Source of the DNA: Saprospiraceae bacterium
GTDB lineage: Bacteria > Bacteroidota > Bacteroidia > Chitinophagales > Saprospiraceae
Length of the DNA: 64,000 bases
Assembly (NCBI GenBank): GCA_016710585.1
Contig: JADJVN010000046.1
Location: 1 to 64,000, forward strand
Direction: 5' to 3'
Translations under genes and position numbers: made by a program
In this document: positions 40,079-50,942 of the stretch, in pieces
Layout: every line of letters begins with the position of its first letter
Position numbering within the stretch: position 1 is the stretch's first letter
Notes under the pieces: generated by a model
Told to the model about the DNA's origin: nothing
Database searches by the model: none
Seen by the model: only the letters and a program-made list of their open reading frames with translations

Positions 40079-41407
40079 TTATTTTGTACAATGTAGTTGT
40101 ATTCGAGATAATTTATCATTATTTGGGAAACAGAAACCAGACGGGACATGATTTGGTTCGTAGCGCTTCAAATCAGGGTCGAATAATGCATTTTCAATAA
40201 AGTCAGTGAGTTGTTTAATTTCAGTTTCAGTTAACTTTAAAGGGACAAAATCAGCTGATATATTAGCTATTGCTTCTTTTTTAGAGGGTATTGCTTGATT
40301 CTTATATCGAATAACTTCTTCCACCGAACAGAAATTAGCTCCATGCCCATAGAAATTGTGGTTTTTTAAATTGTATAATTGAGGTACTTTAAATTTGAAT
40401 TTATCTTCATCTCTTTTACTATAAGCTGCCCGCCCTAAATGAGCATCATTGGAAGAATCGGATTTTAATACATCTTGACCCAACATATCTGGCATTCCCA
40501 ATGCATAAAATGCCATTGAGTTTAATGCTGGTCCATTATGACAATTAACACACTTGCCTTTGTCAAAAAATATTGCGGCACCATTGAGTTGGGATTGACT
40601 CATGATGCTGTCATTTCCCCGAAGGAATAATTGAAAAGGTGCTTTATTTGATATTACAGTTCTTTCATAAGCGGCTATTGCACGAGCCATAGTGAATCTT
40701 CTATACCTGAGATCATCCCGTTCATTGGTATAAGATGAGTCGAACATGCCATGATATTCAGTGGTAGTCAAAAGTTTAGGGTTCAATCTCATGCCATGGG
40801 CTTCCAAGGCAACCCTGGCTTGTGTTTCGACACCTGATAAGCCTAATCCATTGAGTTCTAGAAAACTGCCTTTTGGCCAAAGGCTATCAGTGCCTTTATT
40901 TATTCCTTTAGATCCAAACTTACCACTCCACAGCATTAACTCTTGATAAGCACAATTGACAATACTTGGTGTTTTTATTTGTTGTACATCTACAGTTGAA
41001 TCGACACAAAATGGATGTTTGTGTCTTAAAAAGCCAAAGCCTCGGCCACCTCCTGCAATGGCTTGTCTTATTCCAGCGCTAAATCCAGCATCTGCAAAAT
41101 GACAACTAGCACAAGAGAAAGTTTGAGCAGCTTCTTTACACTTTGGATCAAAGGAAATTGCTGGATCAAAGAATAGGAATTTACCTAGTGTTACCTTAAT
41201 GGAAGTTATAGGATTTAAACTATCCTGTGGAATTTTATTCCACTCATCTTCATTAGGCAGCAAAAAATCTGAAAGTGAATTATTGGTACTTTTATTTAGA
41301 ATTAATTTCTTTACTTCTACACATGTATAATTTTTTGCTTCATTTTGACAAGTTGTAAACAGTACAACAAAGAGTACACAAAAAATTACAATTGAAGCAA
41401 ATTTCAC
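40079..41407 (-). CDS. Dihaem cytochrome c peroxidase / MauG-family lipoprotein
   Basis: Periplasmic or surface protein of 442 residues. The N-terminal hydrophobic stretch ends LFTTC, a lipobox. Two haem c sites are present: TFSCASCHFAD and KCVNCHNGP. LGKFLFFDPAIS and the conserved MARAIAAYERT (shared by CCP/MauG proteins) precede the second haem. Such enzymes reduce peroxide or oxidise protein side chains. Its cytochrome nature links it to the ccm genes at 5-7 kb. Confidence 0.9.
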   Translation of the reverse strand: MKFASIVIFCVLFVVLFTTCQNEAKNYTCVEVKKLILNKSTNNSLSDFLLPNEDEWNKIPQDSLNPITSIKVTLGKFLFFDPAISFDPKCKEAAQTFSCASCHFADAGFSAGIRQAIAGGGRGFGFLRHKHPFCVDSTVDVQQIKTPSIVNCAYQELMLWSGKFGSKGINKGTDSLWPKGSFLELNGLGLSGVETQARVALEAHGMRLNPKLLTTTEYHGMFDSSYTNERDDLRYRRFTMARAIAAYERTVISNKAPFQLFLRGNDSIMSQSQLNGAAIFFDKGKCVNCHNGPALNSMAFYALGMPDMLGQDVLKSDSSNDAHLGRAAYSKRDEDKFKFKVPQLYNLKNHNFYGHGANFCSVEEVIRYKNQAIPSKKEAIANISADFVPLKLTETEIKQLTDFIENALFDPDLKRYEPNHVPSGFCFPNNDKLSRIQLHCTK

Positions 41408-41437
41408 CTTCTACATTTATTCCTAGAAAATTATTTT

Positions 41438-44400
41438 TTATCGAATAATCGTGACATCACCCCTATAAATATAACTTGCACCATCGATGAATTTAACTTT
41501 AATGATGTATACATAAACACCAGGATTACATTGTCGGCCTTTAAATTCACCTTTCCATGTTGTAGTTCTACCTGAACTAATGTCTGGATTCTCTATTTCA
41601 TAAACTTTAGCTCCCCATCGATCAAATACCGATACGAATTCAACTTTCTCCACTGCATTGCTTGATATAATTTCTAGACCATCATTTAATCCATCATCAT
41701 TAGGTGAAATGACATTGGGAACAAAGAATTTTCGATCATTTTCTACAACTATGGTTATTTTATCAGTGGCAGTGCAGCCATTTTCATCAATAACAGTAAG
41801 TGTATACATGGTGGTTACAGCTGGTCTGACAAATGAGATAGTGCTCAATGGATTATTGACACTTCCTATTGGTGACCAAATAATTGTATCAATAGCTGAT
41901 CTAGAATTAACTACACCTTCTACTCGAATACTATCACCTAATTGTACTGTGTCAATATCGATTGTGAAATTTAAATCTAAATCGCTAATTGGGTCTGGGA
42001 TCACAATTGCTGTATCAATATAACAACCTATTTTATCATATACACGAATAGTATATGTCCCAGGGAAAAGTGGTACAAAATTTCCAATTGCATTTGGAGC
42101 GCCATCATTTATAGTGAATCTATAGTCAGGACCAGCTCCTCCAGTAGCATTTAATACGGAAAAATCGATCTGATCGTTTCCACAATTTGGCGTATCTATT
42201 TCACTAAAATTTCTTACTAAATCTGGAGGTTCATTGACTGTATGTGTCGCAATACCTGTACATCCATTGACATCAGTAACAATGACAGTGTAAGTTCCTT
42301 TTGGTAAGTTGGATGCCAAGGAATCATTACTTACATTAGGAATCCAAGTAAATCTAGCAGGTCCTCGGTTACCTCCCCCCCAAGCAGTTACGATTTTGCC
42401 ATCATCTTTGCCAAAACAACTTATATCTGTTGTAGAACCAGCAATAATGCTTACTCTAACAGAATCAGGTTGTCTTAATCTAAAGGAATCTATATGAGTA
42501 CAATTATTAGCATCTGTAATAGTCACCCTATACTCTCCATCTACCAATCCGCTTAATACATTTGAGCTTGTTCCATTCTCCCACTTGTAGGTATGGTTAA
42601 GTTTTCCACCTTGTGATGTAAGGTTTATTGAGCCGTCACTAGAGAGATAGCAACTTGGATTTTTAATAACTCCAAAAGAAGTGATAGGAGTTGGAAAAGG
42701 CAAATCAAATTTAACAGTATCAGTGCAAGTTCCATTTGATATTATAGCAAATTGTGGTCCACCACATAATTTAACGGCAGTGTCTCTGCTTGTAAATTCT
42801 TGTTCTCGCGATGACCACAAAATAGAAAAATCTGGATGAATCCCTGTTAATTCTATAGATGCGGAACCATCGCAATTGATATCAGAAGTACAGGAAGGGC
42901 CTTTTAAAATTGTTAATTTTCGGCCAATTTCTGGAGGGTCAGTTAATGTTATTTGTCAAAAAATATTGAATTAGATGATGAACTTAATGTGACAGAATCA
43001 ATAGCTGTACATCCTGCAGTGTTCGTAATGGTAACGATATAAGTTCCTACCGCAAGACTACAAATTCTTGCTGTAGTGTCGCCAGTATTCCATAGAATAC
43101 TGGAAAGTGTTCCAGAACCTAGTTGAAATAGAACTTCTGCACATCCATTATTATTTCCTCCACATGAAATATCTTGTTTTGTAAATCCAGTGATAGTCGG
43201 GGAGCTCGGTTTGGATACATTATAGGATTTTGATACTTGACAACCTTTATTATCAGTTATTGTAACGGTGTATGTTCCTGCTGAAAGTCCAGTCAATACT
43301 GAACTAGTAGAATTTTGAAAATCCCAAAGATATTTATATGGTGAATTTCCACCTGATCCACGGATGTCTAATCTAGCGTCCATTCCGGGAAAGCATGATT
43401 CTGTGGTATCGATGCTATTTTCTATTAATTCTAGAATAAAAGGTTGTTCAATTCGGATTGTGTCAATGAACTCACAACCTGTATTATCTTTTATTAAAAC
43501 CTTATAAGAACCAGTAGCTAATCCAGGACTAGTGAATTTATCTCCATTCGTTACACCACCTGCAATTGGAGTATTATTAGGGATTGTAAATAACTGAAAA
43601 TTGATTGGGAGATTTAAGCTTAAATTGGATTTAGCAAAAACGGTAATAATGCCATTTGATTCACCAAAGCATTTGACACTGTCCACTATTACAGAATCAG
43701 TTAAATTTCCCGATGAAAATACATCAAACCAAACTGTGTCTTGGCATGATCTACTATCTGTGATCAATACAAAATGTCTGCCTACTGGTAGGCTATCATG
43801 CCTACATGTAGAGTCAATAGTAGTGGCACATTTGAATCTATTATTGAAGCTCCAGTCAAATGAGTATCCGTTCACAGGGGAAGGATTTCCTCCTGTTGCT
43901 TTTGATAATACCACGCCATTTGCAGTAGTACATGTTGCATCTTTTATATTTTCTACAGTCCCAACTATCTCGCTTTGGAAGAATTCAAAGTCTTTTATTA
44001 ATGTACATCCAAATGAATCTGTCACACAAAGTGTGTATTTACCTATCCCTAAACCGGATAAATTGCTGATTCCATATAAATTTAAAGGCTTCCAGGCCAG
44101 TAGAAGTGGCGCAGTACCGCCGCTTACATTGACACTGATCCTGCCGTCTCTTGTATTCCAACATCTAGGTGGAGTTACTGATCCGGGAGGGGTTGATACA
44201 GTAATATCAGATGAAAATGGAACATCAATCAACAGGGTGGTATCTTTTCCATTTCCATCTGTTAGTTTTACTGAGTATGATCCCGATGCGAGATTACTGA
44301 ACGTATGTGAGCCACCTGAGTTACTTATTGTTCCTGTTCTAGCTGGGCTCAATAGGTCAACAGTATAAGGCTCTTTTCCACCCCAAGCTTTGATGGTAAT

Positions 44401-44982
44401 ATTTCCCATACCAGTTGGGGAGCCACATACAGTTTTCAATACACATAGATCAGTCGGAACTTGTATTTTTATTTGATCTTGATCATTCAAATCTTTGACA
44501 CAAAGCACATTATCCTTGCAGTCGACAAATTCAATTGCTGTAGGTTTATTGCTAAGATATAAACTGGAACATGAACCTGGTGGCCCAATCAGCTTAAAAC
44601 AAACTTCAAATAATACAAATTCTCCATTGATAGTGATACCTGCTGCATTAGGATCTGACCATAACACCCGCAAAGATTTTTTGGTATTGTCTATATTTAT
44701 ATTATTGATATCAAAATTTACTAAATTATTATAAATGTTTTGAATTCTTACTGGTTCTACAACTGTGGGATCATATGCTATACTAAATTGAAAACTACTT
44801 ATACACTTAAAATTCCCAATTTTAACTTGGATGCAAATTTCTTCACCTTTTTGACCTGCTCTAGTCGTCATATCGACAGTCACACAGGTATCCATCTGTG
44901 CAGACAATCCAAAACTGAATATTAATAAAACAAATCCTAAACAAAACTTTCCCAACCCTTTCACAAAACAATATTCTCTCAT
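41438..44982 (-). CDS. SprB-repeat T9SS type B cargo protein with N-terminal cohesin-like domain (one frame break)
   Basis: Exported surface protein of about 1180 residues. The signal peptide ends SAQ. A cohesin-like domain follows (about residues 30-170, with FQFSIAYDPTVVEPV and LRVLWSDPNAAGITINGEF). Then come many SprB-type repeats with the recurring phrase GGxxPYxxxW...LxxGTYTVTITDNKGC. The end is a type B signal (FVPNVISPNDDGLNDGLEI, FDRWGAKVYE, YRGDVTIIR). The frame breaks near 42955; the skipped stretch, DPPEIGRKLTILKGPSC, continues the repeat pattern. SprB in flavobacteria is the motile gliding adhesin, so adhesion is a reasonable but unproven role. Confidence 0.88.
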
Positions 44983-45002
44983 ACTAGCAATTCAAAAACG
45001 GA

Positions 45003-45010
45003 CAAAGATA
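45003..45010 (-). promoter_or_regulatory. Promoter -7 box for SprB-repeat cargo gene
   Basis: Minus strand TATCTTTG matches TAnnTTTG, 21 bases upstream of the cargo gene start. Confidence 0.5.
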
Positions 45011-45080
45011 TATATAAAATAATTAATATGACTTGAGTGACAGAGCTAATTAAGAACGACTTAACAGAAATTTTATTGTT

Positions 45081-46331
45081 CTAGCGTTTTATTTCTAATC
45101 CTTTTATAATAATTTTTGCAATACAGTCATCGTTTACCGCATATGGAATATAATCTAGGGAACTTATTTGTTTAGTTATTATTAAATTAGCCAAAGCATT
45201 GGGGAAAATACTACCTTGTTGATCCTCAATTCCTAAGGCATAAGCCCCATTCACTGTAAGTCCTGCCAAAGCTTGTTGCGTGTTCAATCTCATTTTGATA
45301 ACAGAAAGTTGAAAAATGGTATTCATATTCCAAATTGGGCAGGTTCCTGGATTGAAATCAGATGCTATAGAAAATCCTAAATTTTTGTCCAGCATTTTTA
45401 AAGCAGGAGGAAAGCTACAATTCATAAAAAATGCGGCTCCAGGCAGTAAACATGGTATTATTTTAGAGTTTTGCAGTTGATCAATTTCTGAATCATTAAG
45501 CTCTTCAAGGTGATCGACACTAATTGCATTTATTTCTGCAGCTAATGCTATTCCTCCCGAATGGGTGAATTGATTGGTGTGAATTCTGGATTGCATTCCC
45601 AATTTTTGTGCTGCTAGAAGTATGGTTTTAGATTGTTCAACACTGAAGAAATTTCTCTCACAGAAAACATCACAATAATCAGCCAAATTTTGTTTTGCAA
45701 TTTCTGGCAACATTTCATTTACTACAAGATTGACATAACCGTCTTGATTGTTGCGATATTCCAAAGGGAATGAATGCGCGCCCAGAAAAGTACTTTTGAT
45801 TGTAATCGGGCTTACTTTTTTTAACCGCTGAATTACTTTAAGCATTTTAATTTCACTTTCAGTATTAAGCCCATATCCCGATTTGATTTCTATCGCTCCA
45901 GTACCGTGATTAATGACTTTGTTTAATTTCTTTAAGGAAATATCAAACAATTCATCTTCATCTATTTCGGCAATTTTTTTTGCAGAATTGAGAATTCCGC
46001 CGCCTCTTTGGCTTATCTGTTCATAGCTCAAACCATTAATGCGATCCATAAATTCAGTTTCTCTCCATGCTGCAAAAACCAAATGTGTGTGTGAATCTAC
46101 AAAACTTGGAAAAACAAATCCATGATCTGCATCTATAATTTTATCATAATGGAGATCAGGGATATTATTATTTGGGCCGAAGGAATGAATGCAATCATCT
46201 TCTATAATGATGTATGCATCTTTTAATTCAGGTAGAATAGACATAGCCTGTCCCTTTAGAAAAGGAACAGGCTTGTCATTGCAAAGTAATATTTGTTTTA
46301 TATTTTTGACTAAGCTTAAATTTGAGATCAT
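45081..46331 (-). CDS. hutI: Imidazolonepropionase HutI
   Basis: Hydrolyses imidazolonepropionate to formiminoglutamate in histidine breakdown. 416 residues of the amidohydrolase fold: FVDSHTHLVFA (metal His pair), RETEFMDRINGLSYEQISQRGGGI (family signature), EIKSGYGL, FLGAHSFP and ASDFNPGTCP. No other hut genes are in the window. Its ATG directly follows the stop of the thioredoxin-SPOR gene (TAAATG), so translation is probably coupled. Confidence 0.95.
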   Translation of the reverse strand: MISNLSLVKNIKQILLCNDKPVPFLKGQAMSILPELKDAYIIIEDDCIHSFGPNNNIPDLHYDKIIDADHGFVFPSFVDSHTHLVFAAWRETEFMDRINGLSYEQISQRGGGILNSAKKIAEIDEDELFDISLKKLNKVINHGTGAIEIKSGYGLNTESEIKMLKVIQRLKKVSPITIKSTFLGAHSFPLEYRNNQDGYVNLVVNEMLPEIAKQNLADYCDVFCERNFFSVEQSKTILLAAQKLGMQSRIHTNQFTHSGGIALAAEINAISVDHLEELNDSEIDQLQNSKIIPCLLPGAAFFMNCSFPPALKMLDKNLGFSIASDFNPGTCPIWNMNTIFQLSVIKMRLNTQQALAGLTVNGAYALGIEDQQGSIFPNALANLIITKQISSLDYIPYAVNDDCIAKIIIKGLEIKR

Positions 46332-47267
46332 TTAGTTTAGTTTTTTTACGATACCTTCTATGCTTTCTGATTTAAGAAACTCATTGAAAAGACTGGCCTC
46401 TTCATAGGTTTCAAAAGCGCCTAAAGCGATTTGGAAACTAGGGATGTGATCTTTTTCAATAGAGAGTATACTTGTATTTTGATTCAACTTATCGTCAAGC
46501 ATTTTTGCATATCTTGTTGCATTTTCAAAGTTTCTAAAGAGTCCTGTTTGAATAAAGTAATTCATTGGAATTACCATTTTATCTTCAATGGATTTGTCCT
46601 GATTTTCTTGAAGTATTTTTTCTATTTCTTTTAGTTCTTCTTCGTCATTTGTATTGGTGTCCTGAATTGATTCTTCTGGCTTTTGTTCATTTGGAACTTC
46701 TATTTGAATATTGTCGATAGCTTCATACATTTCTTTTTCAATATACGATCGCTGCGACTCATCGCCGTGAGTTAATGAAGTTGTTTCGACAATTGGATCA
46801 ATTTGTTTCGGTGCTTCAATTTGTGGTATTTTAATTGGATGGATATTATGTGTTGACATTGCATTTGAAATCCATGAGATAAAAAAATCAGAATTCATTG
46901 ACTCTTCTTTTCGATCAAGGATCTTACCATTTGAATCCATCAACAAAGTCGTAGGTAACAAATTGACTTTATAGAATTCTTTCATATTGATTCCATCAAA
47001 ATCATCGACATCTACTTTAAAAATAATTACATTTTCTTTAGCAAAATCAATTACTTTTTGATCGTTAAATACAGTCTTTTCCATCCATCTACATGGTAAA
47101 CACCACTTCGCAGTAAAGTCCAGTAGAATCGTTTTATTTTCACTTTTTGCGACTTCTTGGGCTGTGCTAAAGCTGCCATGGAAGAATATGGTTTCAGCAG
47201 CAAAAATACAATTTTGGAGGCAGACAAAAAGTATGATAAAATTTATTAATATGAATCTTTTTTTCAT
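46332..47267 (-). CDS. Thioredoxin-like protein fused to a SPOR domain
   Basis: Periplasmic protein of 311 residues. Signal peptide, then a thioredoxin-like domain (about 25-140) with LLDFTAKWCLPCRWME (CxxC) and the cis-Pro segment LLPTTLLMD. An acidic linker of about 90 residues follows, then a SPOR domain (about 235-311) with YFIQTGLFRNFENATRYAKML and FQIALGAFETYEEASLF. SPOR domains bind denuded peptidoglycan at division sites, so a disulfide reductase positioned at the septum is an inference. It is followed without a gap by hutI. Confidence 0.85.
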   Translation of the reverse strand: MKKRFILINFIILFVCLQNCIFAAETIFFHGSFSTAQEVAKSENKTILLDFTAKWCLPCRWMEKTVFNDQKVIDFAKENVIIFKVDVDDFDGINMKEFYKVNLLPTTLLMDSNGKILDRKEESMNSDFFISWISNAMSTHNIHPIKIPQIEAPKQIDPIVETTSLTHGDESQRSYIEKEMYEAIDNIQIEVPNEQKPEESIQDTNTNDEEELKEIEKILQENQDKSIEDKMVIPMNYFIQTGLFRNFENATRYAKMLDDKLNQNTSILSIEKDHIPSFQIALGAFETYEEASLFNEFLKSESIEGIVKKLN

Positions 47268-47541
47268 GATAGATTATTTTTTTATGAAAAATTTTCAACT
47301 ACACACTACTTTATCCAAATTGCATACCAATTTTAAATATAGATATCAAATATGTATTATGTTGATATGTAATATGCTGAAAAACAATAGTTAATAATTT
47401 AAATATATTTTTAATATTTAATAAATGAAAGATCAGTTGGTCTCCGTTTTTCCATTTTTTAAGATTGAATGATAAGTTTGTAGGAATCTTTATGATAATA
47501 CTTTAGATTTTTGTACGTTTGACGCCTTAATTGAATTTAAA
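47268..47541 (+). promoter_or_regulatory. Divergent intergenic region with fabH promoter
   Basis: 274 AT-rich bases between the thioredoxin-SPOR gene and fabH. TACGTTTG at 47514-47521 matches TAnnTTTG, 20 bases before the fabH ATG. Otherwise I see no gene, repeat or structured RNA. Confidence 0.45.
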
Positions 47542-48531
47542 ATGAATCGACAATTAGCTGCAATTACAGGAATCGAAGCTTATGTTCCTGAATATCGCTT
47601 AACGAATATCGAATTAGAGAAACTTGTGGACACCAATGATGAATGGATTATTAGTCGAACTGGGATAAAAGAGAGACGCATTCAAAAGGAGCCAGGAAAA
47701 GCTGTTTCTGATATGGCAGCAATAGTGGTAAAGAAATTATTACAAAAAACGAATACATCTCCTGATGAAATTGAATTACTTATTTGTTGCACAGTTACTG
47801 GAGATATGGTTTTTCCGGATACAGGAAATATTATTTGTGATAAAGTTGGAATTAAAAATGCATTTGCATTCGACATTAATGCAGCCTGTTCTGGTTTTTT
47901 ATTTGGATTGACTACTGGTTCGAAATTCATTGAAGCAGGAACACATAAGAAAGTTATAGTTATCGGAGCTGATAAGATGTCCTCAATTATAGATTATACA
48001 GATCGCGCTACTTGTATCATATTTGGTGATGGTTGTGGCGCTGTATTACTCGAACCGTCGACCAATGGCTATGGCATCGTAGATAGTGTATTGAGAGGTG
48101 ACGGATCAGGCAGAGAATATTTACATATGAAGGCAGGTGGATCATTAAAACCAGCTAGCTTAGAGACAGTCATGAACAAAGAACATTTTGTATATCAAGA
48201 GGGGAAAGCTGTGTTTAAGTCTGCTGTAAACGGAATGGTGGATACAGTCTCAAAAGTAATGGAACGCAACCACCTTACCAAGAATGATATTGATTGGTTA
48301 GTCCCTCATCAAGCTAATATTCGAATTATCAATAGTGTTGCAGATGGTCTGGATTTTGATAAATCAAAAGTGATGATTAATATTGAAAAATATGGCAATA
48401 CTACAGCAGGAACATTGCCACTTTGTTTAGCAGAGTGGGAGCCAAAATTAAAGAAAGGTGATAAAATTATATTAACTACTTTTGGAGGAGGATTTACTTG
48501 GGGTGCGACGTATCTTACTTGGGCATATTAA
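47542..48531 (+). CDS. fabH: Beta-ketoacyl-ACP synthase III
   Basis: Condenses acetyl-CoA or another acyl-CoA with malonyl-ACP to start fatty acid synthesis. 329 residues. DTNDEWIISRTGIKERR is the family signature, FDINAACSGFLFGL holds the catalytic Cys, WLVPHQANIRII the His, and EKYGNTTAGTLPLCL the Asn. The usual neighbours plsX and rpmF are absent; the next gene starts at once and encodes an NMO/FabK-like flavoprotein. Confidence 0.95.
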   Translation: MNRQLAAITGIEAYVPEYRLTNIELEKLVDTNDEWIISRTGIKERRIQKEPGKAVSDMAAIVVKKLLQKTNTSPDEIELLICCTVTGDMVFPDTGNIICDKVGIKNAFAFDINAACSGFLFGLTTGSKFIEAGTHKKVIVIGADKMSSIIDYTDRATCIIFGDGCGAVLLEPSTNGYGIVDSVLRGDGSGREYLHMKAGGSLKPASLETVMNKEHFVYQEGKAVFKSAVNGMVDTVSKVMERNHLTKNDIDWLVPHQANIRIINSVADGLDFDKSKVMINIEKYGNTTAGTLPLCLAEWEPKLKKGDKIILTTFGGGFTWGATYLTWAY

Positions 48532-48567
48532 TTGCTTGTATCAATATTTAAAAAATGGAAAAAACTT

Positions 48568-49488
48568 TTGACGCAAATATTAAACATAGATCATCCAATT
48601 ATTATGGCTCCTATGTTTTTAATCTCAAATGTTGCAATGGTTAAAGAAGCCGCATCAGCTGGAATCACTGGTTGTATTCCGGCATTAAATTATAGAAGTA
48701 TAGAGGAATTTCGAAATGCTTTGAAAGAGTTGGACGCATTAAAAATAAGTTATGGGATCAACTTAATCGTAAATCAATCAAATTTTAAACTAGAAGATCA
48801 ACTCAAAGCTTGTATAGACTTTAGAGTTCCTTTTATCATTACTTCACTAGGTAATCCCAAGCAGGTTATAGAACAAGCACAAAAAGTAGGGACGAAAGTA
48901 TTTTGTGATGTTTCTGAAATGGGTTTTGCAGAAAAAGCAGCTAGTTATCATCCTGATGCATTGATCGCCGTGACAAGTGAAGCTGGAGGTCATTGTGGAA
49001 ATATATCGCCTGAAGTTTTTATTCCTCAACTCGTGAAGGCATTTCCCAATATCCCAATTATCTCCGCAGGAGGGGTAACTAAAAAAGTGCATATAGACAA
49101 AATGATTTCTCTAGGTGCATGTGGAGTTTCAGTTGGTACCGTTTTTATTGCTTCCAATGAATCACCAGTTTCACAAGAATATAAGAATGCTTGTGTAACC
49201 TACGGTGCAAAGGATATCGTTCTCACTACAAAACTGAGTGGTACTCCATGTACGGTGATTAATACTGATTATGTTAAAAGCATTGGCACAAAGGAGAATT
49301 TTCTAGAGCGAGTTTTGAATAGAAATAAGAAGTTGAAAAAATGGGTGAAGATGATCATCTATGCTCGAGGAATTAAAAACTTCAGAAAGCTGCCTTTAGT
49401 GCAACATATCAAAACGTTTGGTGCGCTGGAAAAACAATTGAGGATGTCAAAGAAATTCTTCCAGTTCGGAAAATTGTGGAGAAATTAA
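48568..49488 (+). CDS. Nitronate monooxygenase / FabK-like flavoprotein
   Basis: FMN-dependent TIM-barrel enzyme of about 306 residues. DHPIIMAPMFLISN is the usual opening, ITSEAGGHCGN contains the active-site His, and PNIPIISAGGVTKK is the phosphate-binding segment. The same fold is used by nitronate monooxygenase and by enoyl-ACP reductase FabK; adjacency to fabH makes FabK worth considering. The start is uncertain: TTG at 48568 fits best, while an ATG at 48555 is in a different frame and would need one added base. Confidence 0.8.
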   Translation: MTQILNIDHPIIMAPMFLISNVAMVKEAASAGITGCIPALNYRSIEEFRNALKELDALKISYGINLIVNQSNFKLEDQLKACIDFRVPFIITSLGNPKQVIEQAQKVGTKVFCDVSEMGFAEKAASYHPDALIAVTSEAGGHCGNISPEVFIPQLVKAFPNIPIISAGGVTKKVHIDKMISLGACGVSVGTVFIASNESPVSQEYKNACVTYGAKDIVLTTKLSGTPCTVINTDYVKSIGTKENFLERVLNRNKKLKKWVKMIIYARGIKNFRKLPLVQHIKTFGALEKQLRMSKKFFQFGKLWRN

Positions 49489-49601
49489 TTTCATAATCTG
49501 CATTAATTTCGTTTTAAATTTTACAATAAGTAATTGTTTTTTACGCTTAACAAGTAAATGTGTAACAATTTTTTTGATTACAATGTAAAACCAATTTTAA
49601 T

Positions 49602-50942
49602 ATGCAATTTCCATCTTTGAAAAATAATATTTTCTTTAAAATTATTGGTATTGGACTGATAAGTTTATTGCTGCTCATTCCAAGCGAGATGATTGAAGGA
49701 TTGATTCATGAGAGAGAATCAACTCAAAGAACAGCTGTAAATGAGGTGAGTTCAAAATGGGGTGAAGAACAAACGATAGTGGGGCCAATAATTTCCTTGC
49801 CTTACAATCGATTTGTTAAAGAAACATCAAGTAATAATTCAAAGGATGAAATCATTGCAGTGAAATCCTATATTCATATCTTGCCATCAAAACTAAAAAT
49901 TACAGGTTCTTTGAATCCAGAAAAGAGAACACGGGGGATTTATGAAATCGTAGTTTATAATTCTGAATTAAATTTCTCTGGAACATTTAGCCAAGCTGAT
50001 TTAAAGACATTAGACATTGATCCAAAAAATATTATATTTAATAAAGCAGAATTTGTAGTTGGGATAAATGATTTGCGTGGTATAGAAGAGCAAGTTACAT
50101 TGAAGTGGAATGATAGATTAATTTCATTTAATTCTGGTGTGACATCTGGTGATGTTATAAAAAGTGGCATTAATGCAATATTGAATTTAGGGGAACAAGA
50201 TAGTGAAACTTATAGTTTTGAATTCAAGCTTAAATTGAAAGGAAGTAGAATGCTATATTTTACGCCTGTAGGTAAAGAAACAGATGTATCCATCACATCA
50301 AACTGGCCTAATCCAAAATTCAATGGCAGTTTTTTACCTGATAAAAGAGAAATTTCTGAAAAAGGCTTCTCAGCTATTTGGAATGTACAGCATCTGAATA
50401 GAAATTATCCACAGATATGGAGTGGGGGCGACCAATCATTAAGCAGTTCAGCTTTTGGTATCGACTTATTATTGCCCGTAGATAGTTATCATAAAACTAC
50501 AAGATGTGTAAAGTATGCATTCCTATTTATTGCATTCACTTTTATAGTTTTTTTCTTTATTGAAGTTTTGAATAAAGTTTTTATTCATCCAATTCAGTAT
50601 GTACTTGTAGGGATTTCACTTGTTATCTTTTTTAGTTTATTATTGTCAATTTCTGAACATTTGGAATTTAACAAAGCTTACAGCATATCTGCAGGTGCTA
50701 CACTTTTTTTGATTGCAGCTTATGTTTTTGCCATTTTGAAATCTAGAAATTTGACTATACTGATTGTTGGCATTTTATGTATATTATACACGTTGATTTT
50801 TGTCATCATTCAGTTACAAGATTATGCTTTACTTATTGGAAGTATAGCTATGTTTTTAATTCTTGCATTAGTGATGTATTTTTCTAGAAAAATCGATTGG
50901 TATAAGCTTAATATTATAGAAAAGGATCCAGCTGAAAATTAA
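49602..50942 (+). CDS. creD: CreD-family inner-membrane protein
   Basis: 446 residues. One N-terminal membrane helix (FFKIIGIGLISLLLLIPSEM), a large periplasmic region with IHERESTQRTAVNEVSSKWG, VGPIISLPY and GIYEIVVYNSELNFSG, then six C-terminal helices beginning after LLLPVDSYHKTTRCVKYAFL. CreD proteins are linked to envelope integrity and beta-lactam response in proteobacteria. No creBC genes are adjacent. The 113 bases upstream hold no clear feature beyond A/T-rich sequence. Confidence 0.93.
   Translation: MQFPSLKNNIFFKIIGIGLISLLLLIPSEMIEGLIHERESTQRTAVNEVSSKWGEEQTIVGPIISLPYNRFVKETSSNNSKDEIIAVKSYIHILPSKLKITGSLNPEKRTRGIYEIVVYNSELNFSGTFSQADLKTLDIDPKNIIFNKAEFVVGINDLRGIEEQVTLKWNDRLISFNSGVTSGDVIKSGINAILNLGEQDSETYSFEFKLKLKGSRMLYFTPVGKETDVSITSNWPNPKFNGSFLPDKREISEKGFSAIWNVQHLNRNYPQIWSGGDQSLSSSAFGIDLLLPVDSYHKTTRCVKYAFLFIAFTFIVFFFIEVLNKVFIHPIQYVLVGISLVIFFSLLLSISEHLEFNKAYSISAGATLFLIAAYVFAILKSRNLTILIVGILCILYTLIFVIIQLQDYALLIGSIAMFLILALVMYFSRKIDWYKLNIIEKDPAEN

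Noticed and set aside
43601..44368. Long plus-strand open frame of 255 codons
   Set aside because: It is antisense to the SprB-repeat gene, has no recognisable domain and no promoter; the minus-strand frame carries clear family motifs.
49523..49537. Small hairpin ACAAT/ATTGT with following T run after the flavoprotein gene
   Set aside because: Only a 5-bp A/T-rich stem, too weak to call a terminator.
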